Shown here: positions 26,474 to 34,160 of the stretch, one piece after another
Layout: every line of letters begins with the position of its first letter
Numbering within the stretch: position 1 is the first letter of the stretch
The notes under the pieces: generated by a model
The model's input: only the letters and a program-made list of their open reading frames with translations
Databases searched by the model: none
What the model was told of the DNA's origin: nothing
Source: Saprospiraceae bacterium
GTDB lineage: Bacteria; Bacteroidota; Bacteroidia; Chitinophagales; Saprospiraceae
Assembly (NCBI GenBank): GCA_015490715.1
Contig: WFXH01000065.1
Span: 1-37,330, forward strand
Direction: 5' to 3'
Length of the DNA stretch: 37,330 nucleotides
Made by a program: the position numbers and the translations under genes

Positions 26474-27529
26474 ATGAAACCACTTAGAGCAGTCCTATAC
26501 CTCTCCTTTATCGTTTGGTCTGCTCTTACTCTGCTCTCATGGTTGGCATCGCGCATATCGCCTGCGGTCCTGCCCTGGCTTTCCGGTGTGGGTCTACTCT
26601 ATCCCTTGTGGTGGGCAGGGCAAGTCTTGTTTGCGGTCGTGTTTTGGATCAGTCGTTCGCGCTACCGATGGATAGCCCTACTCATGGCCGCCTTTGCAAG
26701 CCTTGCCGTACCAAAGTATTTCGGAATCGGAGCCCTCTTCTATACACCACCCGCAAAACACAACTACTCAATCCGCCTATTGACACACAACATCTACGGT
26801 TTCAAGCCAATTAAAAAAGCCTTCCAACGCGATTCTTCCTCGGGGATGCACCTGCTTCATCAGGCCACAGACTTTTACCGCGGCCACGACATCCTGTGTC
26901 TGCAGGAGGTCAATCCCTACAGCGCCCAATTACTCAAAGCCGCGCTTCCCCAATACCACTTTGTACAGGCAGGTACTGCCGGACCTGTCATCATGAGTCG
27001 AGACACTATTCTACAATTTGACACCATCGGCTACGAAAATCCCGTCAACGCCTGCCTATGGGCAGACATCCGCATCGATTCGACGACTGTTCGCGTCATC
27101 TGCGTTCACTTGTATTCCAACCGCGTCAGCATTACTGCCGATTCACTACAACAGTCGACCCGCCCCCAGACAGCCCTTCACCATTTTAAACGCATCTTCC
27201 AGCGATACACCTCCTCGGCAGTACGCCGTGCCGACGAAGTCGACCAAATCCTCCAACTCATCGATACCACGCCCCACCCCATCGTCCTCCTTGGCGACCT
27301 CAACGACCACCCCCTCTCTTACATCTACCGCCAGTTACGCCAACGACTCTACGACCCCTTCCCAAAATACGGCAGTGGCTCAGGTACGACGTATAAAAAC
27401 TACTTACCCCTCTTGCGCATCGATTACATCTTGATCGATACTGCCTTCTCTCCCATCCACTATCGAATTGTCCCTACCCCCTCGTCGGACCACCACATGG
27501 TCAGCCTCCAAGTCTCGACGGCACAATAA
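26474..27529 (+). CDS. Membrane-anchored endonuclease/exonuclease/phosphatase family protein
   Basis: 351 residues. The first about 100 contain two or three hydrophobic segments (YLSFIVWSALTLLSWLAS; LLYPLWWAGQVLFAVVFWI; WIALLMAAFASLAVPKYF). The catalytic EEP domain follows: RLLTHNIYGF (metal-binding Asn), LCLQEVNPY (catalytic Glu), VICVHLYSN, PIVLLGDLNDHP (Asp, Asn) and SSDHHMVSLQV (final Asp-His). The fold covers nucleases, phosphatases and phosphodiesterases; membrane-anchored forms are common in Bacteroidota and their substrate is unknown. The domain probably faces the periplasm. It starts 21 bp after the barrel gene. Confidence 0.86.
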   Translation: MKPLRAVLYLSFIVWSALTLLSWLASRISPAVLPWLSGVGLLYPLWWAGQVLFAVVFWISRSRYRWIALLMAAFASLAVPKYFGIGALFYTPPAKHNYSIRLLTHNIYGFKPIKKAFQRDSSSGMHLLHQATDFYRGHDILCLQEVNPYSAQLLKAALPQYHFVQAGTAGPVIMSRDTILQFDTIGYENPVNACLWADIRIDSTTVRVICVHLYSNRVSITADSLQQSTRPQTALHHFKRIFQRYTSSAVRRADEVDQILQLIDTTPHPIVLLGDLNDHPLSYIYRQLRQRLYDPFPKYGSGSGTTYKNYLPLLRIDYILIDTAFSPIHYRIVPTPSSDHHMVSLQVSTAQ

Positions 27530-27554
27530 AAAAAGCATCGGCCGCGGCCGATGC
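27527..27554 (-). terminator. Intrinsic terminator of the sigma/anti-sigma operon
   Basis: GCATCGGCC (27535-27543), loop GC, GGCCGATGC (27546-27554). On the minus strand the stem is followed by a run of T (plus-strand A at 27528-27534). It ends the 29067-27590 operon. The plus-strand side has no T-run after the stem. Confidence 0.85.
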
Positions 27555-27589
27555 GAAAAGTTCTACCCCTTAAAGAATACTCGCCCCTC

Positions 27590-28033
27590 TCAGTGCCGCG
27601 GACGCCTCTCCCCCTTCTCTTTTTTCTTCATCAGCTTTTTGAAGAGAAAGCGTTGAAAGGTTCGTTCGGCGCGATAGAGCTTCAATACCTTCTGCGGGGG
27701 CAACACTTCCAAAAACTTCGCCGTATACTGCCTGCGCAAAGCGAGCCGCTTCGCATCGCTCTCTAAGAGCTCTTCAATACGAGCCTTTGCTTCCTCGGCA
27801 CTTAAGGCATCGGGCTTTGCGCGTGGCTTCGGCCCCTTGAGAGCACGCAACTCCTTTTGATAGGCATGGTACAACGGCCAAAACTTCTCCGCTTCGCTGG
27901 GGCTCAAATCGAGCTTTTCGGTCAGATAGGCGATCTTCAACGCCTTGATCTTTTCGCGCTCACCGTTGTGCTGCGCGCTCAATACCAGCGGCAATCCCAC
28001 CGCTAAAATCCCTAAATACATCCATCGCTTCAT
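27590..28033 (-). CDS. Spy/CpxP-like periplasmic protein of an ECF operon
   Basis: 147 residues with a signal peptide (MKRWMYLGILAVGLPLVLSAQ). The mature protein is helical and strongly charged: IAYLTEKLDLSPSEAEKFWP is the LTxxQ-like helix motif of the Spy/CpxP and heavy-metal-sensor families, followed by YHAYQKELRAL and a basic C-terminus (LFKKLMKKKEKGERRPRH). In Bacteroidota such genes often sit next to an ECF sigma factor, as here, and are often called sensors of ECF-type sigma factors (family knowledge). It lies 12 bp downstream of the anti-sigma candidate. It could act as a periplasmic chaperone or stress/metal sensor. Confidence 0.78.
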   Translation of the reverse strand: MKRWMYLGILAVGLPLVLSAQHNGEREKIKALKIAYLTEKLDLSPSEAEKFWPLYHAYQKELRALKGPKPRAKPDALSAEEAKARIEELLESDAKRLALRRQYTAKFLEVLPPQKVLKLYRAERTFQRFLFKKLMKKKEKGERRPRH

Positions 28034-28045
28034 GGCATACAGATT

Positions 28046-28516
28046 TTATTGCATGTTTAAATCTCCTTCGATATCCATCATAAAGTCCTCTTCTTCCCAC
28101 AGCTCGACTTCTTCCTCCAACCACTTGACCTCGCCTTCATCAAACCCTTCTGTCGCCGACCAATCGACCAAGTCCTCCAACTGCACCCCTTCGTCGAGCA
28201 AGTACTCGATCACAGCCTCTTCCGAAACTGCATGGAACTCGTCAGCAGAGTACGCATGCGCCCCACCCAGCTGCCACCACCACAGGGCTATCCCCATCAG
28301 CAGCAATACCACGGCCGCTTTCATCAGCAGCCATACCCGGTTTCGCATGCTACGGCGTTGGGCCATCGTGCGGCGTCTCTGTCCCTGCTTCCACCGCTCG
28401 ACCACCCTCTGTGGCAGCGTCTCAAAATATCCCTCTGGCACGGCAAATCCATCAACACCTCCCAACAGATCTTCAAAATCCAGTTTTTCGCGATGATCTT
28501 TTTTATCCCCTTTCAT
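28046..28516 (-). CDS. Probable single-pass anti-sigma factor with acidic periplasmic tail
   Basis: 156 residues. The N-terminal cytoplasmic part has a FAVPEGYFETLPQRVV segment common in small membrane proteins beside Bacteroidota ECF sigma genes, then a basic stretch (KQGQRRRTMAQRRSMRNR). One TM helix spans about 61-81. The periplasmic C-terminus is extremely acidic, with repeated E/D and W (KWLEEEVELWEEEDF, EGDLNMQ). Overlap of ATGA with the sigma gene implies coupled translation. A canonical zinc-binding anti-sigma domain is not evident, so the assignment rests on context and topology. Confidence 0.7.
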   Translation of the reverse strand: MKGDKKDHREKLDFEDLLGGVDGFAVPEGYFETLPQRVVERWKQGQRRRTMAQRRSMRNRVWLLMKAAVVLLLMGIALWWWQLGGAHAYSADEFHAVSEEAVIEYLLDEGVQLEDLVDWSATEGFDEGEVKWLEEEVELWEEEDFMMDIEGDLNMQ

Positions 28517-29067
28517 AGGTGCAACTTTTGTTTGACAAATTTTTCAATCTTGGCCTTTGCATGGTAAAAGCTCGCCTTGAGTGCGCCGACCGACAATTGG
28601 AGGATCTCCGCCATCTCTTCGTACTTTAGCCCATCGAAGTAGCGCAGGACAAACACCGCTTGTTGGCGTGGCGGTAATTGCGCAATGGCCGCGTGCAACA
28701 ATCGATGCACTTCCTCCCCGTCAAAATAACTGTCCGCCTTCAGACGCTCCCCCAACTGCTCTGTTACTCCATCTAAATCTACGGCTGCTCGGCGCCTCTT
28801 TCGCTCCAACCACTGCAAAGTCTCATTGGTCGCGATGCGAAACAACCACGTGTACAGCGAAGACTCACGCTTAAAGCGATTGATATGCTCAAAGGCCTTT
28901 AGAAAAGTCTCCTGCAAGAGGTCATCCGCATCTTCATGCCGATGCACCATGCGGCGTATGTGCCAGTACAAGCGCTCTCCGTACTTCTCCACTAAGGCCA
29001 CCAATCCCTCCTCCCGCCTCTCTGGGTCCCGCACTCGCTCCAATATCCATGCATCCGACTTGTGCAT
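28513..29067 (-). CDS. ECF RNA polymerase sigma factor
   Basis: 184 residues from ATG at 29067 (TTG one codon upstream was rejected). Region 2: LVEKYGERLYWHIRRMV, then DADDLLQETFLKAFEHI (the 2.2 core-binding helix) and YTWLFRIATNETLQWLERK (2.3-2.4, -10 recognition). Region 4: LPPRQQAVFVLRYFDGLKYEEMA, then SVGALKASFYHAKAKI (helix-turn-helix). Regions 1 and 3 are absent, as in ECF factors. It heads an operon with the anti-sigma candidate (4-bp overlap) and the Spy-like protein. An AACCTTTG at 29108-29115 (minus) is one base from the housekeeping -7 box and may drive it. Confidence 0.92.
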   Translation of the reverse strand: MHKSDAWILERVRDPERREEGLVALVEKYGERLYWHIRRMVHRHEDADDLLQETFLKAFEHINRFKRESSLYTWLFRIATNETLQWLERKRRRAAVDLDGVTEQLGERLKADSYFDGEEVHRLLHAAIAQLPPRQQAVFVLRYFDGLKYEEMAEILQLSVGALKASFYHAKAKIEKFVKQKLHL

Positions 29068-29249
29068 CAACGTTTTGCTTTCTATGCCTTTAGATACCTC
29101 ACCCGCTCAAAGGTTTAAACGCGCACCGGACACCTCCATTTATGTTTTTTACCTATCGGTTCCCTCCTCTCCATACCAGCAGCGATAAAACATTTTTGCG
29201 TCTCCTTGCGTTGGGATGGGATGTATACAAACTTTTAAAACGGCATAAA

Positions 29250-29573
29250 ATGGTAGAATTTACGGACGACAATTTCAAGGAGCAAGTAGAAGAATTCGAG
29301 GGAGTCGCTGTCGTCGACTTTTGGGCAGAGTGGTGTGGCCCCTGCCGACTCATTGCCCCCATTTTGGAAGAACTTGCTCAGGAGTACAAGGACAAAAAGG
29401 TCAAGATCGGCAAATTCAATATCGAACTCCATCCCGAGACGACCATGCGCTACGCCATCCGCTCCATACCCACAGTGTTGTTTTTCAAAAACGGAGAGCT
29501 CAAGGATAAACAGATCGGTACCGCCTCGAAAAAGGTCTACAAGGAAAAAATCGATGCCCTATTGGAGGATTAA
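29250..29573 (+). CDS. trxA: Thioredoxin
   Basis: 107 residues from ATG at 29250, the standard thioredoxin length; the longer frame from 29142 adds 36 untypical residues. The active site WCGPC has Cys29 and Cys32, preceded by VVDFWAEW. The cis-proline is Pro74 (RSIPTVLFF), followed by the GELKDKQIG turn. It is a cytoplasmic dithiol-disulfide reductant. It stands alone between the divergent sigma operon and DUF58; no exact TAnnTTTG box was seen upstream. Confidence 0.97.
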   Translation: MVEFTDDNFKEQVEEFEGVAVVDFWAEWCGPCRLIAPILEELAQEYKDKKVKIGKFNIELHPETTMRYAIRSIPTVLFFKNGELKDKQIGTASKKVYKEKIDALLED

Positions 29574-29621
29574 CCTCCGCCACAGGGCCATTGCTCAAAG
29601 CCACGGACCCAAACCCATCGT

Positions 29622-30566
29622 ATGACCGCGATACGCGAAGGGCAGTTTTTCGAATCCTACCGCATCGACGAGGGCATCAACCTCGAGCTCTTCGCGCGGC
29701 AGACGGTTGAGGGCTTTATCATCGGCCTGCACAAGAGCCCCTTCCACGGATTCTCCGTCGAATTTGCCGAACACCGCCTCTACAATCCCGGCGAAAGCAC
29801 CCGACACATCGATTGGAAGGTCTATGCCCGAACCGACCGCTTGTATGTCAAAAAATACGAAGAAGAGACCAACCTGCGCTGCCAGCTCCTCATCGATGCC
29901 TCTTCATCCATGTACTTCCCCGAACATCGAGAGGTGCGCCTCAATCGACTCAACAAGCTCCAATTTTCGGCACTCGCCTCCGCTGCTCTCATGCAGCTAT
30001 TGCGCAAACAGCGCGATGCCTTCGGCCTAAGTGTCTTCCAGGATCAACTCCTCTATCACACCCCTGCCCGACTGTCGATCAAACACTACAAACTCCTGCT
30101 GGGCTATCTCGAAAAACTCATCTTTTCCCCAAAGCTCAACCGCACCGCCGACATCCCCACCCAACTCCACCGCATCGCCGAGAGCATCCACAAGCGTTCC
30201 CTGGTCGTCATCTTTTCCGATATGCTCGATGCAGACGATCGCCTCGGCGACATCTTCGCCGCCCTCCAACACCTCCGATTCAACAAACACGAAGTGCTAC
30301 TATTTCATACTATCGACAAACCCCTCGAAATCGATTTCGACTTCCCGGATCGCCCCATGCGCTTTATCGATATGGAGACGGGGGAAGAAGTACGCCTGCA
30401 AAGCCATGAGATCAAAGAGCACTACACCCGCAAGATGCAACAGCGCGCCGATGAGTTGAAAACGCGATGCCTCCAGCACGGCATCGACTACATCCAGGCA
30501 GACATTCGCAAAGGAGTGTTTCCCATCCTCCGACACTACCTCATCAAGCGCGCTCGGCTTTATTAA
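29622..30566 (+). CDS. DUF58 domain protein (von Willebrand A-like)
   Basis: 314 residues without signal or TM helices. The DUF58 core is clear: ARQTVEGFIIGLHKSPFHG, YNPGESTRHIDWKVYARTD, and a vWA-like metal-site sequence IDASSSM (92-97). The later SLVVIFSDML segment matches a second vWA loop. DUF58 proteins normally sit beside MoxR AAA ATPases, and together they are thought to act as chaperone-like metal-insertion or assembly factors (family knowledge). The MoxR gene here is 2.4 kb away at 32948. It is 48 bp after trxA and its stop overlaps the convergent rsmE stop by four bases. Confidence 0.88.
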   Translation: MTAIREGQFFESYRIDEGINLELFARQTVEGFIIGLHKSPFHGFSVEFAEHRLYNPGESTRHIDWKVYARTDRLYVKKYEEETNLRCQLLIDASSSMYFPEHREVRLNRLNKLQFSALASAALMQLLRKQRDAFGLSVFQDQLLYHTPARLSIKHYKLLLGYLEKLIFSPKLNRTADIPTQLHRIAESIHKRSLVVIFSDMLDADDRLGDIFAALQHLRFNKHEVLLFHTIDKPLEIDFDFPDRPMRFIDMETGEEVRLQSHEIKEHYTRKMQQRADELKTRCLQHGIDYIQADIRKGVFPILRHYLIKRARLY

Positions 30567-31273
30567 TCGCTTACCGCCAAGAGGTGCAGCGCAGTACAGG
30601 CCACCAAGGCGGCTGTCTCCGACCGCAAACGCGACCCTCCCAACCGCACACCAACCCAACCACGTGCCTCGGCCTCTTCAATTTCATCCGCACTAAAATC
30701 TCCCTCCGGCCCAATCAACATCGCGTACGATTGCCCCAACTGCTCATCCAACACCTCGCGCAATGCCGGCAACACACCATCACGACAATGCGCTATGAGG
30801 CGCACATCCACCCCAATAGACAAAAACTCATCCAATCCCTTGACATCGTAAACGGCCGGAAAGCGCGCCTTCAAACTCTGCAACGCAGCCGCCTGCACGC
30901 GCACGCGCAACTTCTCCACCCGCACCTCCGACCGCTCACAGTGACGACAGCGCAACAGATGTATGGCATCGACACCGATTTCCGTGAGCTTTTCCACCAA
31001 CCACTCCATGCGCACGCGCTGCTTCAAAAGACAGATGCCCATGTGTATCGTTCCCCTCCACGGCTTGCGCCATTCTTCCACCCGATGCACTTCCGCCACC
31101 GCTCCGCGCACATCCGCGACCTTCAGCGCTCCCTCATAGACCTTCCCCCTGCCGTCCGTCCAGTACAACATATCACCAATCTTTCGACGCAAGACGCGCA
31201 CGATGTGGTGCGAACTCTGCGCATCAAACCTCGCTATGCCCCCCTCGATATCTTCGGTATAAAACCAATGCAT
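30563..31273 (-). CDS. rsmE: 16S rRNA (uracil-1498-N3)-methyltransferase
   Basis: 236 residues from ATG at 31273, chosen because the family starts with a short M-H-x-F-Y stretch (MHWFYTEDI); earlier GTG (31294) and ATG (31288) starts would add a few residues. The N-terminal PUA-like domain includes SHHIVRVLRRKIGD. The SPOUT knot appears at the C-terminus: LIGPEGDFSADEIEEA and RLGGSRLRSETAALVA, the SAM-binding trefoil knot. It methylates U1498 in the ribosomal decoding region. It is oriented against its neighbours, with its 3' end overlapping DUF58 by four bases. Confidence 0.94.
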   Translation of the reverse strand: MHWFYTEDIEGGIARFDAQSSHHIVRVLRRKIGDMLYWTDGRGKVYEGALKVADVRGAVAEVHRVEEWRKPWRGTIHMGICLLKQRVRMEWLVEKLTEIGVDAIHLLRCRHCERSEVRVEKLRVRVQAAALQSLKARFPAVYDVKGLDEFLSIGVDVRLIAHCRDGVLPALREVLDEQLGQSYAMLIGPEGDFSADEIEEAEARGWVGVRLGGSRLRSETAALVACTALHLLAVSD

Positions 31274-31339
31274 GCCTGTCTGACGCATTTTCACCCTGCC
31301 GGACTATCGGCTCTACACGCCCATCTTAGCCGAAAGGCG

Positions 31340-31347
31340 TACCTTTG
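31340..31347 (+). promoter_or_regulatory. Bacteroidota -7 box for rseP (TACCTTTG)
   Basis: An exact TAnnTTTG match 44 bases before the ATG at 31392. It overlaps the GTG that opens the longest frame (31347), so that start is excluded. Confidence 0.6.
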
Positions 31348-31391
31348 TGCGCACAAAATTGCCGCCAGCACTACAAATTAATGCACTTTTC

Positions 31392-32717
31392 ATGGAAATA
31401 GCCACGATTGTCGTTCAGTTTTTCCTGAGCTTAAGCCTGCTCATCGTACTCCACGAGCTCGGTCATTTTATTGCCGCACGGCTCTTTGGCACACGTGTAG
31501 AAAAATTCTACCTCTTTTTCGATCCCGGCTTTTCGCTGTTTAAAAAGAAAATCGGCGAGACGGAATACGGCATCGGCTGGCTGCCTCTTGGTGGTTATGT
31601 CAAAATCGCCGGCATGGTCGACGAGAGCCTCGATCGCGCCCAACTTCAAAAGCCGCCCCAGCCGTGGGAATTCCGATCCAAACCTGCCTGGCAACGCCTC
31701 ACCATCATGCTCGGCGGCGTGACCGTTAATTTCATGCTCGGCTTCCTCATCTTCGGCCTGCTCTACGCCACTTACGGCGAAAAATACATACCCGCCGACG
31801 CCATCACCGAAGGCATCTACGTCGACTCCATAGGGCAAGCCATGGGCCTGCGCGAAGGCGATATCATCCTCCGCATCGGGGATAAACCCTTCGATCGCTT
31901 CGACAAACGACAACTCATTCGCGGTATCGTCCTGGAAAATGCCCGCAGCATCACCGTGTTGCGCAACGGCCAGGAAGTGAAAATACCCATCGACGACCAC
32001 TGGGTGGCCTTCTTATCCTCCCATCGGGCGCGCCAGTATACCATCTTCGGTCCCCGCCTCCCCTTGATCGTCGACAGCGTGCTCCCCGACATGCCCGCTC
32101 ATCGGGCCGGCATCCGCAAAGGCGACCGCCTCGTCGCCGTCGACACTATCGCCGTGCAATACATCCACGAATACTTCGAAAAAGTCCAAACCCACCCCAA
32201 CACCAGCTACCAGCTCACCCTCGTCCGCAATAGCGACACCGTCCAATTACAGGTACAAACCGACCAAAAGGGTAAATTCGGAATCTTCTGGAAACAACCG
32301 CCTCTACGTGCACAGCGCTATCCCCTGTACAAAGCACTGCCCCTGGGAGTAGTGCGCGGATGGCAATTCCTCAAAGACCAACTCGTCGGATTCTCTAAAA
32401 TGTTTAGCGGCGAAATCAAAGCCTCGGAAAGCCTCGGCGGCTTTGCCACCATCGCTCAGCTCTTTCCCTCCTCCTGGAATTGGGAACACTTCTGGCGTAC
32501 CACCGCCGTGCTCTCCCTCATCCTGGGATTTATGAACCTCCTACCAATACCCGCCCTCGATGGCGGCCACGTAATGTTCCTGCTCTACGAAATGATCACC
32601 GGCCGCAAACCCAGCGAAAAAGTCATGGAAATACTCACACTGCTCGGCATGATCTTCCTCGCCGGTTTGCTCATCTGGGTCAACTGGCTGGATATTGCCC
32701 GCATTTTTAACAAATAA
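31392..32717 (+). CDS. rseP: RIP metalloprotease RseP (site-2 protease)
   Basis: 441 residues from ATG at 31392. This inner-membrane zinc protease cuts anti-sigma factors and other membrane substrates inside the bilayer. The zinc motif is HELGH (His21, Glu22, His25) in TM1; the third metal-site motif MNLLPIPALDGGHVM lies near the C-terminus. Two PDZ domains sit between: IYVDSIGQAMGLREGDIILR and VLPDMPAHRAGIRKGDRLVA, as in E. coli RseP. A later helix (VMEILTLLGMIFLAGLLIWV) ends the protein. The nearby ECF/anti-sigma operon is an attractive but untested substrate source. Confidence 0.95.
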   Translation: MEIATIVVQFFLSLSLLIVLHELGHFIAARLFGTRVEKFYLFFDPGFSLFKKKIGETEYGIGWLPLGGYVKIAGMVDESLDRAQLQKPPQPWEFRSKPAWQRLTIMLGGVTVNFMLGFLIFGLLYATYGEKYIPADAITEGIYVDSIGQAMGLREGDIILRIGDKPFDRFDKRQLIRGIVLENARSITVLRNGQEVKIPIDDHWVAFLSSHRARQYTIFGPRLPLIVDSVLPDMPAHRAGIRKGDRLVAVDTIAVQYIHEYFEKVQTHPNTSYQLTLVRNSDTVQLQVQTDQKGKFGIFWKQPPLRAQRYPLYKALPLGVVRGWQFLKDQLVGFSKMFSGEIKASESLGGFATIAQLFPSSWNWEHFWRTTAVLSLILGFMNLLPIPALDGGHVMFLLYEMITGRKPSEKVMEILTLLGMIFLAGLLIWVNWLDIARIFNK

Positions 32718-32731
32718 TCTGCAATAATTCG

Positions 32732-32739
32732 TATCTTTG
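32732..32739 (+). promoter_or_regulatory. Bacteroidota -7 box for tRNA-Leu (TATCTTTG)
   Basis: An exact TAnnTTTG match, 21 bases before the tRNA 5' end. Confidence 0.6.
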
Positions 32740-32760
32740 CATCCGCCTGTCGTGCGAAAT

Positions 32761-32847
32761 GCCGAAGTGGCGGAACTGGTAGACGCGCTGGACTCAAAAT
32801 CCAGTGCCCGAAAGGGCGTGAGGGTTCGAGTCCCTCCTTCGGTACCA
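32761..32847 (+). tRNA. tRNA-Leu (anticodon CAA)
   Basis: 87 nt including an encoded CCA. Acceptor GCCGAAG pairs with CTTCGGT, leaving a G1-U72 wobble. The anticodon stem-loop CTGGA-CTCAAAA-TCCAG gives CAA, reading UUG. A class II long variable arm (TGCCCGAAAGGGCGT) and T-arm GAGGG-TTCGAGT-CCCTC confirm leucine. It follows rseP by 43 bp. Confidence 0.96.
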
Positions 32848-32947
32848 ACCACACCCACCCTAAAGGTTTCCATCTCTTTTTGTATCTTAGCCAGAGCGGT
32901 AAGCCATGCTCATGCCCCGTCATCTGAGCCTATGACAAAGTCCAACC

Positions 32948-33865
32948 ATGAAATCATCGCCTGAGAAATCTACTCGCTCCCCTTCCCTCGACGACATCCG
33001 CCAGATGTTCGAACAACAGGGCTACATCAGCGACCCCCAGATCGAAATGTCCCTATACCTCGCCCTCCAGCTCCGCAAACCCCTCCTCATCGAAGGCCCC
33101 GCCGGCGTCGGAAAAACCGCCATCGCTCAGGTCATGGCACAGGCCCTCCACACCAAACTGATACGCCTACAGTGCTACGAAGGCCTCGACGCTACCCACG
33201 CCCTCTACGAATGGAACTACCCCCGACAACTCCTCTACCTGCAAATCATCGACCGCCAAAGCCACAGCACAGACGCCATCGAAGCAGACCTCTTCTCCGA
33301 AAAATTCCTCCTGCGACGCCCCCTCCTCCAGGCCATCAGCCATCCGCACCCCGTCGTCCTGCTCATCGATGAAATCGACCGCGCCGACGAAGAATTCGAA
33401 AGCTTCCTGCTCGAACTCCTCAGCGAATGGCAAATTACCATCCCCGAAATCGGCACTATCCGCGCCCAAAGCATCCCCTACGTCATCCTCACCGGCAACC
33501 GCACCCGCGAACTCTCCGAAGCGCTCCGACGCCGTTGCCTCTACCTGTGGATCGACTATCCCAGTCCCGACAAAGAACTCCAAATCATCCACGCCCACAT
33601 CCCCCACATCCACCGACAACTCGCCCAACACATCGCCGCCTTCATGCATGAACTGCGACAACTCAAACTCGAAAAAACCCCCGGCATCAGCGAAACCATC
33701 GACTGGGCCCAAACCCTCGCTACGCTCCATTACGACCACCTCGACAAACACATCATCGAACAAACCCTCGGCGTCATTCTCAAAAATTGGGAAGATATGC
33801 GCCATACACGCGACAGCCTCAGCGACATCCTCGAAAAAACCGGCATCCAAAGCCGCTTCCTCTAA
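32948..33865 (+). CDS. MoxR-type AAA+ ATPase
   Basis: 305 residues. The AAA+ core has Walker A GPAGVGKT (50-57), Walker B VVLLIDEIDRADEEFE (about 137-152) and sensor 1 VILTGNRTREL. LRRRCLYLWIDYP, with the arginine-finger region, and the C-terminal lid helix follow. This is the MoxR/CbbQ/NorQ class that remodels partner complexes, generally with DUF58 or vWA proteins. The likely partner DUF58 lies upstream at 29622, separated by rsmE, rseP and a tRNA. A near-consensus TATCTTAG precedes it by about 60 bp. It contains no membrane segment. Confidence 0.9.
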   Translation: MKSSPEKSTRSPSLDDIRQMFEQQGYISDPQIEMSLYLALQLRKPLLIEGPAGVGKTAIAQVMAQALHTKLIRLQCYEGLDATHALYEWNYPRQLLYLQIIDRQSHSTDAIEADLFSEKFLLRRPLLQAISHPHPVVLLIDEIDRADEEFESFLLELLSEWQITIPEIGTIRAQSIPYVILTGNRTRELSEALRRRCLYLWIDYPSPDKELQIIHAHIPHIHRQLAQHIAAFMHELRQLKLEKTPGISETIDWAQTLATLHYDHLDKHIIEQTLGVILKNWEDMRHTRDSLSDILEKTGIQSRFL

Positions 33866-33942
33866 ACATCTATCGAACACACTTACCAAAGAATTTTTGC
33901 GAACACCCAGCCCCCATCGCTGTTATTTATCCTGAATCTTCG

Positions 33943-33950
33943 TAACTTTG
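33943..33950 (+). promoter_or_regulatory. Bacteroidota -7 box for tRNA-Phe (TAACTTTG)
   Basis: An exact TAnnTTTG match, 23 bases before the tRNA 5' end. Confidence 0.6.
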
Positions 33951-33973
33951 CGCTTGCCCTGAGCGGGCGGGTC

Positions 33974-34046
33974 GGTACCTTAGCTCAGTTGGTAGAGCAC
34001 AGGACTGAAAATCCTGGTGTCCCCGGTTCGATTCCGGGAGGTACCA
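33974..34046 (+). tRNA. tRNA-Phe (anticodon GAA)
   Basis: 73 nt. Acceptor GGTACCT pairs fully with AGGTACC; discriminator A is at 34046. The anticodon stem-loop CAGGA-CTGAAAA-TCCTG gives GAA. T-arm CCCGG-TTCGATT-CCGGG. CCA is not encoded (the following bases are CAT), unlike the tRNA-Leu nearby. Confidence 0.97.
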
Positions 34047-34060
34047 CATCCAAGCGGGAA

Positions 34061-34082
34061 GCGGGCACATGCCCGCTTTTTT
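34061..34082 (+). terminator. Intrinsic terminator after tRNA-Phe
   Basis: GCGGGCA (34061-34067), loop CA, TGCCCGC (34070-34076), then six T. A strong Rho-independent terminator 15 bases after the tRNA. Confidence 0.93.
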
Positions 34083-34160
34083 ATTTCACCCACAAGGCAC
34101 CTCCACAACAGCGCAACTTCCAAAACCGCCTCCCTGTTATTCCTATAAATCCAAAGGGCT

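Noticed and set aside
30467-31381. A 304-codon plus-strand frame over rsmE
   Set aside because: Antisense to a clear SPOUT methyltransferase; rich in H, P and R with no recognisable domain.
33167-33889. A 240-codon minus-strand frame over the MoxR gene
   Set aside because: Antisense shadow; composition is dominated by F, E, V, D and G with no motif.
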